64,000 bases of DNA, taken from contig NC_089323.1 in assembly GCF_036669915.1 (NCBI RefSeq), positions 18,774,587 through 18,838,586 on the forward strand, in the 5' to 3' direction. Below are positions 39,437-53,272 of this stretch, one piece after another. Positions within the stretch are counted from its first letter, which is position 1. Each line of letters begins with the position of its first letter. This stretch comes from Pocillopora verrucosa. Taxonomy: Eukaryota; Cnidaria; Anthozoa; Scleractinia; Pocilloporidae. The notes below the pieces were generated by a model that was given only the letters and a program-made list of their open reading frames with translations, searched no databases and was not told the DNA's origin. Position numbers and translations under genes: made by a program.

Positions 39437-42400
39437 TTATTGATCAACAAGATAAGGCGCTAACCATCCTAAACCGTCTTCCGTTTGACCTATGGTATTA
39501 ATTTTAAAGTCAGATCAAGGAGAGCCCTCATCCAAAAGCAGACACTAATGGTTAAAATCAGATACTTCCATCTAGGAGCAGACACTATCTTCCCATATCT
39601 GACATTACCTTCCAAAAGCAAACACTATTGTCCAGACCCAATTGTCCAAAATCAGATCATTTCATCCAAAAGCAAACACTATCATCCATATCGAACACTA
39701 TCCATCCAATATCGGAAAGTCTCACACCTAGTCCATAGTCATTAGTCCCAAAGTCAGACACTAGAGTCAAAATCGAACACTAACATACAAAATCAGACAA
39801 TAGTGGCTGAAATTGAACTCAAGCCTGAAAGTGACTAAAATAAGACACTAGAGTCTGGTATCACTCTAACGTCCAAAATGGGAAACCAGTGTCCAAAATC
39901 GGACACTATTGCATGAAATTGGACACTAGAGTCTAAAATCAGACATTACTGTGTCCAAAATTGGTCAATAGTGTCCAAAATCAGACACCAGTGTTGAAAA
40001 TCAGGCACTAGTGTCTAAAATCGGACACCAATGTCCAAATTCAGACACAAGTGACTAGAATTGGAGGCTACTTTCAAAACAAGTCCGTAGTCATTAGACT
40101 TAAAATTAGACACCAATGTCCAAAGTTGGATACTAACATAAAAAGTAAGACAGTACTGGCCAAAATTGAAATGAAGCATCTGAAATAAGACCATAGCATG
40201 GTGTATGAATTTGGACAAAAGTTTCTGTAATTGGAGAACAGCGTTCGAAACCATGTCAAATCAGTTGGAACTATTCAAAATTTGGATGAATGTTAATGAA
40301 GCCTGACATAACTATTTGAGATGCTGAAATGATTTTTCTATTGACAATTCATAATGTAAAAAATGATTCAAAATAAAAATAGTGTTTTACCTCTTGGATG
40401 ATATTCACAGCCTATCCAGCCTTTGTATCCTAGTTTAGCTATGTGATAGAATACAAAAGGATAGTTGATTTCGCCATCTAAATCTGGTTCATTTCGTGAT
40501 GGCACCTGGCTTATTTGGATATGGCCTATGAAATTTAATGAAAAAAAAAAATGAACGAATAAATTAAAAAACGAGACAAAAAATTGATTAGCAGCAGCTG
40601 TGCAGAAAGTGGCATATGATATTTTTAATGGAAAGATCGATAACACTGGAGGATGTATCTGACTTCAGTAGGGGGTCCAAACTTCTAGCAACTAGAAGGG
40701 TAGGGAAGGGTTGGGGAGGTTCTGTTGCTTGGCCTGTTGAGCATTTAGACATCAAGCCTTCAGTAAATATTCACACCCCCCCAACCAAACTAGACAAACG
40801 TTTTGTTTTGAATCACCCTTCCCCAACCAATCCCAGTTATGCTCTAAATTTTCCCAAAAGCAGCTGTTAGAGTTTTTCCTTCTATTTCCCAATGACATTT
40901 CACAATTAAGGAAAAAGTAGTTTTTAGGAATCATTAAAAATGCCAAGGCGATTCAAGAAATTCTAAAGAGAATGAAGGATAACTAAGACAGTCACAAGCA
41001 CCCTGGGCCAGTCTCAAAATGATGAAAATCTAAATAAGGGAGATTCATTCACAGAGACCTCAGTGTAAGGGAGAATGAAACAGGAGAATTTGGTCTCCCA
41101 AAGCAGAAGTTGGTCTCCCAGAACTCAATACTTTATGAACCCAATCAGGTTGTATCAACCAAGTCTCCTTGTGGACTTGATAAAAAAAGTGATTGTAAGT
41201 CTGCATCCACAACTGATTTGAATTCCTGCCAGAGCAACTAACTGACCCAGTTTATGAAGCCACCAAGAATATTTTGTTAGTATCAGTTTTCCTCCAGTAA
41301 GGAATACTGGTCTTTTTCATGCGTCATACTGCCTATGTTTCATTAAGCTTTTTCAGGAAAGTAATATCCCTGCTGGAAACAGTAAATTATTTTTAGGTAG
41401 AAATTTACCTATATAAGGCATGGAATCATTTAGAGTCTGTGTTATGTTACCAGTTGTACGCTGATGGTGGAACAAATCCTACAAATGATTTGAAAATTGA
41501 TATAAAAAACCAACTTATCTAATTGTGACTGTTATGATAAATTTATAAAATAACAAAAGTTAAAACAATTAGCGGTAAAAACCAGATCATAAATAGGTTA
41601 AAAAAATAAATAGATAAATAAAAATAGTTTTGAAATGAAAATTTATCAGGAAGTCTTTCTTTTTGTAGTTAATACTGCTTTGCATTTTTAACAACTTACC
41701 AACAGAAGTTTCATATTTCTATGATCTACTTTCTTGATCAAATTGATTGCTGTCAAAACAGAATTACTAGATGTTACATACGTTTTCTTTTTTTTTCAGA
41801 AACAAAAATAAGTGGCAGAACAATTTCAAATAATAACATTAAAATCAATTAAAAAAGTCACAAAAAATACCTTGTTGTGAATTAGTTAAAAAATACCCTG
41901 GTATTGTACTGATAGGCTCTACTAAGAGGGTGATTCCATTCTGCAACAGTTTAAGACAAGAATACTCAATCTTACTGCTAGTCAGTCTTCATAATGTAGT
42001 AAATACACGAATAATTATTTTTTCTTAACCCTTTGTCCCCTATAAGTGATAAGTGATGAGTGAATCTAATTTCTCCATACAATATCACCCCTGAATCGCA
42101 TGTTCAAGATAATCAAGGAAAAGATCACTGACTAAAACAGCTCTTGATTGTTAAACAAATTCTTCTTGTTAGCACCTTAGGAAATGTATAGAGAACAGAA
42201 AGGAGAATATCGATGCTGATGTTGGGGTATAAAGGGTTATGGGGCTCATGCATAGGTTTGTTTGCTATTGCAACTAATTTTGAGTCACACAAATCTTCTG
42301 GACTGTCATTGTTAAATCCCTACTTCTCAAATGTACTTGTGTCACAATTCTTCCTGTCAGAGATTGTGCTAACAGATTACCTCTTTTAGCCTCTGAGCAG

Positions 42401-44234
42401 CATATTTCATATTCTTCACATATGTCTCCTCCCATAGCACCACTGACTTGTTATCTGTGCTAGTAACACCCTCAGGAAACACACCAGCTAATACATGCAA
42501 TCTACAATAAATGACAGATGCTAATGGTGGTCTCAATTAAAACATGGAAGCTCAGACAGACAAATCCTACAATTTGAGTTATTGATAACTTGATGCAATA
42601 ACTCCTAAGAGTGACCAATGGGTTATTTCTCCTTACTAAACAGTCACATTATCTAGCATCAAGGTTGGAGGAATAAGTAAAATATCAGAAAGGTGATATT
42701 GCTTTATAAAACACCAGATTGTCAGAGCTCAAGGTATAAATATGTACATGATTTTATTTTGAGATCTTCAAAATGAAAGGGATAAAATAAATAAAGAATT
42801 CTCTGAGATGGTTTGCTACTGCAGAGAACTTGAGTGAACGCAAATGGTCACACATTACCTTGTACATTTAACAGCTTCAGCATATTTGATAGATAACTCT
42901 AAACATTGCTTAAATTCTTCCTCTCTACCAGGTACTGCTGCAAGTCCTTGAGAACCTCCTACAAAGAAAAAAATTTATGAAATAGAAAAATATAGCTCAG
43001 CATGCTGTATAGGCCTGAATGGGGATCTCTAAATTATTTCCTCAAGTTTTTCTTATTTACCGGAAGTGCATCCATGATGGCTTCAAACAAATTCCAAACC
43101 ATCATTAGCTAAGTTGGGGTTTTTTTCCTAAGAAGTAGGAAGTTACTAAAGTAATACCAAAGTGTCTTTAAAACCTCTAATTTAAAAGCCTGTATCTTAA
43201 TGCAATCAGTGACTCCTATTCTTATTTGTACACCGCGATCCAAAAAATCAAAATTTATCAACTGTATATTTCAAAAAACCTGTTGAGAATGTTCAGAGCC
43301 ACTTTGAGTTTGCTCTAAATTACAGGCAATTCTGATCTCAGCAGTTTAAAGAAGTGCATGGCATGAAAAAGAAAAAATGATAGCTCTCATACACATGACT
43401 TCACACTTAGATGTACCAGGTTAAATTGCTTTGGCCTGGTCAAACAGAGAGCCTACTTCACAAACTAGACTTAAAACAAAGGGTTCATTCCTAACAAGAG
43501 CTCACCATCAAAAGCATTCATGAGAATCTGTTCTATTTGTGCATTTTCTCTGGCATTAGATAATTCCTCAATAGGAATATCTGGTGGAAAACCTGATTCC
43601 ACAGCTTTGAAACCTGTGAGGTAAAATGACAATCTGTCAGTGAGGACATAAATCTGAATTAGAAACAGAAATTAGGAACACATGAGGTAGAATGACAAGT
43701 GTGGATAAGACAAAGCAAACAGAAATAAGATAAATGATAGTAAAGGCAAATAATTAATGATATAATAAATAAATTAAAGAATGCATGAATGTATGATTTT
43801 ATAAATGAAGGAAGGAAGGTCAAACGAGATAAGACTAAAATTATTCATAAAACGACTGGTGGAAAAGCGGAGATTTTTTGTTAATAGTTCAAGTCTTTGG
43901 GATTTCAAGCAAACCCTTTTTTCAAGAAAATAGTATCTTATGCTTTTATCTCTTGAACACCAGAATGTTGCACATGGTGAGGAAAAAGTTTGGTTTACAT
44001 AAATATTCATGAAAAACATCATCCAATTTCAAAACAATCAGGGGCCGTTGAGGTCCCTTCCTTCAAGTTTCGAAAACAACTCTGGCAGTACAACTTGTCA
44101 ATAAATGGCTACTTCTGGTCATATCTGATATATTCAAGTTCATCACCTGCTCTTTTGGCTGCTTGGTATCTATCAAGGAAATTTTTATGCTCCAAAAATG
44201 TAAACGATATATTCGCTGCAAATTTTAGGGCCAT
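39437..44234 (-). CDS. HYI: Hydroxypyruvate isomerase (HYI)
   Basis: Nine exons with consistent phases: 44147-44234, 43506-43613, 42859-42958, 42381-42501, 41871-41940, 41700-41749, 41409-41478, 40391-40525 and 39437-39489, giving 264 aa. The enzyme is a xylose-isomerase-like TIM barrel that interconverts hydroxypyruvate and tartronate semialdehyde. It starts [15 protein letters not shown]. The metal/catalytic Glu residues are expected in LLVEPI (E147) and GCEYHPRG (E243). [19 protein letters not shown] and [14 protein letters not shown] match the family. The last exon adds [12 protein letters not shown]. Length matches human HYI (about 277). The last intron carries a minisatellite. Confidence 0.95.
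39500..40260. repeat. Minisatellite in the last HYI intron
   Basis: About 30 imperfect units of 22-26 bp, consensus near GTCCAAAATCGGACACTAGT. Unit period varies more than in the 11-kb array. It fills most of the intron between HYI exons at 39489 and 40391. Confidence 0.9.
42025..42239 (+). repeat. Family B element in HYI intron 4
   Basis: Full length, TTAACCCTTTGTCCCCTATA to GGGGTATAAAGGGTTA. Confidence 0.75.
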
Positions 44235-44447
44235 GCTGACCAAATCATCCCTGCTAGGGACTACACAGTCTAACTGTGTACATGAAACTGAGGCAATCAT
44301 GACGTCTTTCTTACCATATTTGGTAAGATTTACACAAATAAACCCCATAGTAACACAAATGTAATGACGAAGGTCATGCATTCTAACGTTGTTTAGAAGT
44401 CAATTTCTCCCGGAATATTCCTAGAGAGGCCCTTTTAGTTCTTTAAA
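44235..44447. promoter_or_regulatory. Bidirectional promoter, HYI / multi-pass membrane protein
   Basis: 213 bp between divergent start codons. No TATA box or other strong motif was recognised. Confidence 0.55.
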
Positions 44448-47332
44448 ATGGCTCTTTTGAATCGAAAACTGAAAGAAAAGGATGTAGACAACCTCCCTTT
44501 AATCGAGGAATCTGAGAAAGTTGTAGTCGATCTCGATGAGGACGATGAAAACAGCGAAGATACTTTTGTACATCATGGAATCACGCTGTGGGTTTCCGAT
44601 GCTCTTATCATGATTGTGCAGCATATACAGATTTTTGCGTTGATATTAGCCATGGGAGAACGCTGGGGCTATCCTAAAACGTTTGTGCAACATGCCTCAT
44701 ATGTTTTTCTCTTTAATTTAGACGTTTGGGAATTTGTGAAAGTCTCATCTGGAGCATATACTGGTACTTTAAACCTAGACACGTTTTTACCTTCAGGAAG
44801 CATCGGCATAGACTATAGTTATTATTTGATAGGATGGACCATTGGAGTCGCTGTGATTGGATGTACATTTTTGATAACTTATGCAGTGTTTCTTCATCGA
44901 AAACCACTCTATCTGCTGCTTCATGTTGCGAGGATGAAGCGTGTTTTCAGCGTTTTTATCCAGCTCGCCTGCTTACCTGTTGGTACTGCATATGCCCGTG
45001 TTTTCCATTGTCGAAGCGATGGAGTATGGAATGTTGAAAATAGTGTAAAGTGCTACAGTTCGGACAGCATAGAGCATTTGGTGTTTGTTGCTATTGCAAG
45101 TCTGGTCGTAATTCTTGTGTTCCTGGCCTACCCAATAAACATGATAAGGAAAATTCGTGGTCAAGTGATCTGTTACAGTGAAGAAAAACATGAGGGTTAC
45201 TTGCAACTCAAAGAAGCCGAATACAATCAAGGACTTGACATTTTATGGGGAGTCGGACAGTTCCACCTCTTCTCGTCATTCCGCCGGCTTTGGATCTTTT
45301 ATAAACCCATCATGTTCATTTTAAAATTTAGCCTTGTGTGTTTTTATGCAATGTTCCTGTTTTTTACTGAGAGCAACAGGCTTACTTTTGGGCAACGTCT
45401 CCTCATCAACCTTCCTATTTTTATGTTCTTTTTCCTTATTCTTTTTGGGTTGTTTTCTTCTGGCTTGGCCCGCCCTCCTATCAAAGCCTTTAGGGCTTTC
45501 ACAGGCTGGTGTTGCTGGAAAGGCATTTCACGATTGTTACATGTCCTTTTCAACATCACTCCAACTTGGGTGATTGCCAAGCTCTTTCTGGTTCTATTGG
45601 TAGGCGGTTTGTTCACCATTGATCGGCTAGGTGGCGGCATAGGAGCAACACTATCTATGCTAAGCCTGATAATGGTCCGAAGTCTTCCTTTCCGTGTTTC
45701 GGCATTCAACTTCATGATTTTGTTCTCCTTACTTGTCAATGCAGGTAATGCATACATCGGTGTCATGGTGGAGATGTACAACACTGATGAACTTGTGAAT
45801 GCCTTCTTTGTGCCACCCATTCCAGAGTTGATATTGACATGGGTGAACATAGCTTGGCTGTGTGTTGCAGTTCTGTGGCTTGTGTATCTCTTGCTGCGGT
45901 ACTTGCATATTATACTTCCAAAACAGCCTCTCTGGCCAATGCTAAGTACAGATGGAAAAAGCAACATCAGCGAAGATACAAAGAAGTACATGCGTGCTGT
46001 TCTGAGGGGCCGTCATACATTGGAGAAAGCACTTTCAAGCCCACCCATGTTTGCACCTGTTCATGAGTTGGAGAGGCAGATTCACATCATCAATGCATAC
46101 TGCCGAGAAGCAGAGTTCTTGGATGATCCAACCTTTGATTCCCTCTGGGATCTTCTTGACGAATTGATTGAAGCTCACAGAAACTTAGCACCTCACTCTC
46201 TGTTTGCTCTGTCAGTGAAGAAGACCGTCCGTGAGATAGCAAAGGAATTGATGGTCTTGATGCCGCAGATGAGAAAAAGGCTCGATCAACGTGAATATGA
46301 TTTCATCTTGATGGACCCCATGAAGAAACGCATGCTTTTGAAAATGTATGTGCTTGGAATATTTGTGAATGGACGTATGGACAAAGTCAAACATGATGTT
46401 GAACAGAAAGTTTACATGGCACTAAAAGAGGCTGAGAAGACCAAAACTCCTTCAAGTCTATATGGTAGCTCCACAGCATATGACTGGGATAGTATGATTG
46501 ACTTGGCGGGTCCTTATTCAACTTTTGATGCAATGAGAACTGTTTCAAGTTCAGGTAGTCGACCTGGCACCTCCTTCTCAGTGGCTTCTAAAGCAGATAG
46601 TGTAGATAAGCTGTTGGATGAGGTGGAAGACTGGGAGGAAGGACAAGAGATGGCTAAAAGAAAGAAGAAAATTTCAGTTGGGTCAATGCCATTGATTGAG
46701 GAGCATCCTTCTTCTCCTTCAGGTGGGCAATTTCTATTTTTGGAGCAAAGTTTCAGGACTTGGTATAATCAGTCAAAGCTCTCATAACACCTACACCCCC
46801 AAAAGTGATCAATATTTATCCTTTCACTCCCAAGATCTAGATATCAATTCTCTTAACTGTCCCCCACATGTTGCCAATAATTCTAGTTCTGAGAATTTGA
46901 TATTAAATCAAGCAATATCCCAATATCCCCTTTGTTTACATTTTATTTTTTCATCACCTTTCATCATAAAAATGTGTGGTTATTTTAGGGAAAGTTGAGA
47001 GTGTAATTTTGATAGATAACTAATTTCTTCTTACCTATTTGCGAGGAAATGTATAGTAGCAAGAAGGGAGAATTGAGTTCGGTAGGTTAATTGTTTTTCT
47101 TGGGTTTCTAGGCTCCACGGGTTCATCAGCTTCTATACCTGGTCAAGTTAACTTTGATAATGACCGACCACGACCTAGAAGTGCTGGACGCTCATCGTTG
47201 CAGAGTCAAAGAATAACAGATGGTTCAACTACATCAACAGCATTAATTGGAGACAGTTCTGCTGCAGAACAGGCCAGTAGCTCTCAATCACAGTCATCAT
47301 TAAGAAGTGGAGATCGTGTTCCATTATTATAG
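44448..47332 (+). CDS. Multi-pass membrane protein of unknown function
   Basis: Two exons, 44448-46722 and 47112-47332 (phase 1), give 831 aa. I do not recognise the family. The N-terminus is acidic and cytosolic-looking (DLDEDDENSED). About nine to ten hydrophobic helices lie between roughly residues 45 and 490, for example ALIMIVQHIQIFALILAMG, YYLIGWTIGVAVIGCTF, LVFVAIASLVVILVFLAY and VNIAWLCVAVLWLVYLLL. The soluble C-terminal third is charged and probably helical (YCREAEFLDDPTFDSLWDLL, REYDFILMDPMKKRMLLKMY) and ends in a Ser/Thr/Gln-rich tail with a final RVPLL. Transporter, channel or receptor roles are all possible; no pore or catalytic motif is visible. Nearly all coding sequence is in one 2.3-kb exon. 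AATAAA occurs near 48136. Confidence 0.82.
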
Positions 47333-47835
47333 TAGGGAAAGTGTTTTTTGACTCATTAGTATTTTAATATAATAGGCTACATTCATGCATTTACCATAAC
47401 CAGTTGTAAATAGGATCATCTTAGCTATGGCCAACATTTAATAGCAAAAGTTTAATTCAGTAGTTGGTATTGTACATTTTTGAACATCAATAACCACCTT
47501 TGTTATTCTATGAAATAATAAGGCTTATTTCTATCATCATCATTCATCATAATATCATCAGTATTATTATTTTTATTGCCACTGAAAATTTTGTATTGAG
47601 GTTGCTGTGTAAATATTGACTTTATAAATTGTTTTTACATTACGGTAGTTGCTATTTTCCTATTTAAATTTCCAAGTATTTATAAATTGATATTTGTCCA
47701 ATGCATGGCAAGTTAGTTATATCAGCTGATCTAAAGTTTCTGGCATCATAAAGAGATTTCATTTAAATCAGCTGTAGAAATTATTACCTGTGTAGATCAA
47801 GGCTATATTTTCACAACATGACCCATGGGTAGGCT

Positions 47836-48043
47836 TTAAACACTTGAATTCCCATGAGTGACCAATGCAGAATTTCCCCTTACAGTATCAATTTCATGTC
47901 AACCAGACAAGTAATGAGAATAAAGACAAATATGATTTAGGGAGTAGATTATCCAAACCAAATTCTCCAAACTAACATTATAAGAATTGTTTTGCAGACA
48001 GTAAGGAGAATTACTAATGAGATCTTGGGAGTGAAAGAGTTTA
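47836..48043 (+). repeat. Family A element downstream of the membrane-protein gene
   Basis: Full length with ends CTTGAATTCCCATGAGTGAC and GATCTTGGGAGTGAAAGAG. Confidence 0.7.
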
Positions 48044-48244
48044 AAGAAATTGTTTCCTCCTACCTCTGGAAGGACACTAGTTTAGAACTCATGATTACAT
48101 CAAGTTTGATTTTAAGTTTTTGTAAAAAAATCATCATAATAAACTAGATTTGTAGAGATACCTTTGTGTATAATTTGTATTCATCCTTGGGTTGAATTTT
48201 TTAGCAATGTTTTGACAGGGAGACCTGCTTTTTATGACAATGTT

Positions 48245-48440
48245 TTACCCTCCTACCCCAAAGAGTGACCAACATCCAATTTCTCCTCACAATGTCACTC
48301 TTGAATCAAACGTCAGTGTCATGAGAACCAGGAAATAATTACCATTTAACAGAGCTCTTAGTTGTTAATGCACTTGGTGGGAAATGTAAAGAGAACAGTG
48401 TGAAGAATATATTTGCTTGTGTTAGGGTGTAATGGGTTAA
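48245..48440 (+). repeat. Family B element upstream of histone H4
   Basis: TACCCCAAAGAGTGACCAAC to TTAGGGTGTAATGGGTTAA; a central deletion shortens it slightly. Confidence 0.7.
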
Positions 48441-49011
48441 GGCTGGGGAGGGAAAACTTATCATTACTTTCTTGAAAATTTGTTTTGTTCTTTTTTTTCA
48501 TTCACTTGAGTTGGTAGAATTTCCAAAAGATGAGCTTGCCGACTGTTTTAGATAAATGAATATTGAAATTCAATTCGCTTTAGCAGACACATCTCCCTTT
48601 ATTTCACCATTAGGGACTATGGTCACTTTTTATGTCTACCATAAGTTAACTAAAGGGATGAGTAATGAAAAACAAAATGATTTAAGTCACTAGGACTAGT
48701 GGGGCCAGACACTTAGCAGACTCAAGGCAACGTTCTTACCCCCCTCTTACATACTTACAAATGACTTATGAAGAAGCTTTGAAACTGCTACTAGTAGAGA
48801 GAGTTATGTACTCACTTTTCTAGGATTAGCGTTTTAAACCATAAACACTGTTACCAGATTCACATCTAGTGCAACCTTATGGATTCAATTTGAAATTGTA
48901 AACAATTTTTAAGCCGAGGGGAAGAATTTCAAAACATACTCGAGCTTGAAGCCATTCGGGATCGAATGTTCCAAGGGGAGAAGATGATTGGTCAGTATTT
49001 TTACTGCATAA

Positions 49012-49452
<441 letters not shown>

Positions 49453-49484
49453 ACCACGCTGTAATCTACGAACACAGAACAAAC

Positions 49485-49500
49485 GGCTCCCTTAGGAGCC
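49485..49500 (+). terminator. Histone mRNA 3' stem-loop
   Basis: Perfect six-base-pair stem GGCTCC/GGAGCC with a four-base loop CTTA, followed by ACCA, 32 bp after the stop. This is the SLBP-bound processing signal of non-polyadenylated histone mRNAs. Confidence 0.93.
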
Positions 49501-49874
49501 ACCAGATTTGATGAAGTTAATGATTGACTCGTGAGCGACCAATTCATCTCTTTTTCTTTTCTTTTTAAGTAAACAACAAAGAATCCATTCAGAATTTTCT
49601 CTCATACCCCAAGTCTCGCTTAAGTCAAACTAGATTGAAAATTGTGGTAATTGTGCAAAGATTCCCGTCGCCAACCACTCTACCTTGCGTACTCGATGAC
49701 AAGATCAGTTTTCAGAAATGGAAAATGTAATTTTAAATTGAGTGCAGCTTTTCTTTGAGGATTGAAATGTACAAACCCATATACTACAAGTATGAAACCG
49801 ATCCACGAATTCTACTTTCAAAACTTGTTCCCTTGAGAATTTTCCTATTAAAACTTTCGTAGCACTTGTCGATG

Positions 49875-50070
49875 CTTAATCCTTCAAGAGTGACAAGCAG
49901 TTAATTTTATTTAAGCATCCCGACTGGAAAAAAAATTAAGTTTGCAAGTGTGAAGGAGGTCATAGCCAACTCAAGAAGCTTGATTGTTGGACATTCTCCA
50001 CGTTAGTACTATGACACAAATGGATTAGAGAATGTGCATTCTGAACATGTTGTGAAGGTGTAAGGATTGA
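49875..50070 (+). repeat. Family B element downstream of H4, diverged
   Basis: TTAATCCTTCAAGAGTGACA to GTGAAGGTGTAAGGATTGA. Confidence 0.6.
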
Positions 50071-50539
50071 CCATAAATGAGTGTTTTGAATGGAGAATTG
50101 TACGAGGAGAAATTACGTAACCAAAGATAAGAACAATTAAACTGGGCCAATGTTGTTTGTGATGTTTATTTCAATATAACTTGGAATAATGTGCATCTTT
50201 TCTTAAAAAAAGTCAGGACATTAGCTTCATTTGTGCAAAAGAACTCGAGTCAAATTCCAGGCTACTTGCTTGCATGTAAACTCTTGGTTTCAGCGTTTCA
50301 CATCCCTGAAAACAAACTTGTGAAGTGAAATTTTGTTAGATGCAATTCCATTTAATTAATTTCATCCAAGATAAGTTTTCATTAGTAAGCAATCCAGACA
50401 ATTATGCTGACTAAATTCTAAATTCTTTTAACACTTTTCTATATAGAAATGACCAAACATTCCAATTGAGAGGGGAACCTGAAAGTGGTCCACATTTTAA
50501 AGTTTGCAAGGTCCCCCCAAGGGTCTGTTAACCCCAAAA

Positions 50540-50726
50540 TTTTCATTAACTCCCATGAATGACCAAGACAGAATTTCTCCGTTCATTAACTATTTGATAT
50601 CAGGCATATAAGAGATGAGAAAAGATATCAATTTGGTGACTATTGGTTAATCCAATACCAAATTCTCAGAACTTGCATCATATGAATGAAGGAGAATTAC
50701 TGATGAGATCTGGGAGTGAAAAGGTT
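50540..50726 (+). repeat. Family A element in the H4-ZRANB2 interval
   Basis: ATTAACTCCCATGAATGACC to GAGATCTGGGAGTGAAAAGG, slightly short. Confidence 0.7.
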
Positions 50727-53150
50727 ACGTTAGCTAGATTCACAAAACCCTTGAACCCACTCCATAAAACACAAGGAATAATAGAATTAGAAGCAAGAAT
50801 TATTCAAGGGAAAGTATGAACCTTCATTATCACTGTAGACTGAAATTTACACAGCAACTTGGAATCTATTTGTTTTATAATAAAGAATAAAAAAAAGTTT
50901 TAATGATGACATCACCTATACGTCTGTCCTCCAATAGATCATAAGTGAGAACCAATCAGAATGCATGCTTAACTGAGCTTATTATGTACATTTAAAATTA
51001 AATTTTTTTTATTTTTTTCAACAAAACTAGTAAATACAAATTGCTCTCAAAAGTTTTGTGAATATTTTCTCCACTATACATTAACAAAACCATTGCGGTA
51101 AACAAGTGTCATGAATTGAGGCTGCAACAAGCAACCAAATTTCAATGGATAAATATGAACAGGAAACGGGGTTAGAGGAACAACTACCCCTGCATTGACA
51201 AAGAAGGACTTAGAACGCCTTTTGTCAGGGATTTTAACGAGGAGCTAGTTTTCTCTTAAATCTACAGTGGCTGAAAAATGTGGCATATTAACTATACACA
51301 CATTTAGTAATGTATATGGATATTAAAAAAATGCAAGGATACCAGGAAACCAATTAAACACAAAGATTTTTGAGCTGCTGTCAGGTGCTCCCATCCCATG
51401 GATATCAGATTTATTTTCAATATAAATTATTGGAAAATGCCACAAGAACATTGCAGTTGATTGACTGATATCCATATGCTACAGGAAGCTATGCTTTTTG
51501 GACGGTTGTCATCTGTGTCTCAATTATATCTCTGCTTAACCCATTAGCTCCCCGGAGTGATTAACATTTATTATATAAACACCAATGAAATACCAAGTGA
51601 GCTTTTGTGTAAAAACATGATACCGTCATACACAAAGTTAACACATTATCCTCACACATAAATTCAAAGTGCTCTGTGAGCAAACTTGTGAATTGACACA
51701 TTATTTTTTGGATTATGTTTAATGTTATCTGGTTTAGGGAATTTTGTGGTTGATTGTCATATCTAGAGTAAGAGCAGTAGTTCAGTGTTTGTTTATGTAG
51801 CAAAGAAACAAAGTAACGTCGGGATAAGAAGGCATTACAATTGAAATGATCATGCTATTGCATTTGATAAGGGTTGATGATGTCATGTGTTTTAAATGTA
51901 TATCATTTCTGTTTCTGGTTCAAAAGAAAAGGTTGGAAATAAATGTGGGTGAAAAGCGAAATTTACTGTCTATCATTGTAAATATTAGAAAATCAAGGCA
52001 ATACTGTCTTAATGAAAACATTAACGATTCCCTCTTTATCAAATGAGACAAACAGGAACGAGTTTTGAGTGATATACCTACCCAAGACTGCCACCATCAT
52101 TTTGGATCTCTGCCTGGGTTTAGTCACGTGCTAGGCAACGTGTAATCAATAACAAGATAGAATTTAATTTCAGGCTTATTTATCAATTTTGTGGTGTATA
52201 ACTTTCACATTTTAGTATGTAATATGTATTTTGAATCCTCAAATTGTCTTGAAACTTAAAAGAAAATTGTTCTTTAAAAATTAACTGAAAATCGGTAGCT
52301 AAAATTGTTTGTTTAGGTGTTATTTGATTTTCGTGTTAACTTGTAATTTTTTGTTAGTCTCCAGCATCTTCTGTTGCTTCACACAGGAAAAACACGATAC
52401 GAAATGTAATGATCGATTTTGTCCTCAATCTCATGCCGTAACAGAAAAAGCTTTTGAACATCTGTAAGCTCCGAGTGCTTTGCAGTAAGTGATATTCTCA
52501 ATGAATCTTCGGATTGTTTTCAAGTTCAAGGATGGTAAATTACAATTTTATGAAAAACGAAGGTTGTTCTGTTATTTCAGTGTGAATCCTTGCATGCCTG
52601 CCAGTTGCTGGCGCCGCTTGTTGAAACTAAAACGAAAAAAAAAAACACTCTTTAAGATTATCATTGGCTTCTTTGTCACCCCACCACTATTCTTAGCAAC
52701 AAAGGTCGCCATTTTGTTTGTTTATTGCACACCAAAAACTATCAAATGCACTCAAAAGCCTAAAATAAAAAAAAAGTTTACAGGAATCAACCAATCGAGT
52801 GAGCGAGCGAATGCCACTCCCCACAGTGTATCTACAACTCACTCTTGCGCATGCGAGCAATTCACGAGTTAAAAAGGTCAATGTTGCTATGGTAACATAA
52901 AAATTGCACCTGTCACAGCAGCACCTTTGACAACTGGGCCTTTATCATATTGGAGAAGATCCGAATTACATGTATTTTAGGATAAAAACCCTTTATTACA
53001 TTGTAACAGAAATGTAATTTATATTTCTTTCACCCTTTAGAGGCCATACACTCCTTCCACTTTTTAGTAGTGACATGTTCTACTTTGAAAAAAAATATAT
53101 ATTAAAGTGAAATGATTTAGTATTTCATTGGTGTTTATGTAATAAGTAGA

Positions 53151-53272
53151 ATATTACATGGCTGCTTAGAGATACAAAATTTCTCTTCTCCTGTTGAAAA
53201 ATATTTCATGATTAGGCAATATTTTTCAACACTCAAGGAGAAATTTTGTAACTTTGTGCTGCCATGTAATAT
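53151..53272. repeat. Long imperfect hairpin
   Basis: Arms of about 52 bp: ATTACATGGCTGC, then CAAAATTTCTC and GTTGAAAAATATT on the left, mirrored by AATATTTTTCAAC, GAGAAATTTTG and GCTGCCATGTAAT on the right, around a short AT-rich loop. It may be a fold-back transposon remnant or a transcribed hairpin. Confidence 0.7.

Noticed and set aside
45344-45991. 215-residue minus-strand frame inside the membrane-protein gene
   Set aside because: Antisense shadow of the long coding exon, with no family resemblance.
52489-52872. 127-residue frame in the H4-ZRANB2 interval
   Set aside because: Lysine-rich, low-complexity, no domain recognised and no splice partners found.
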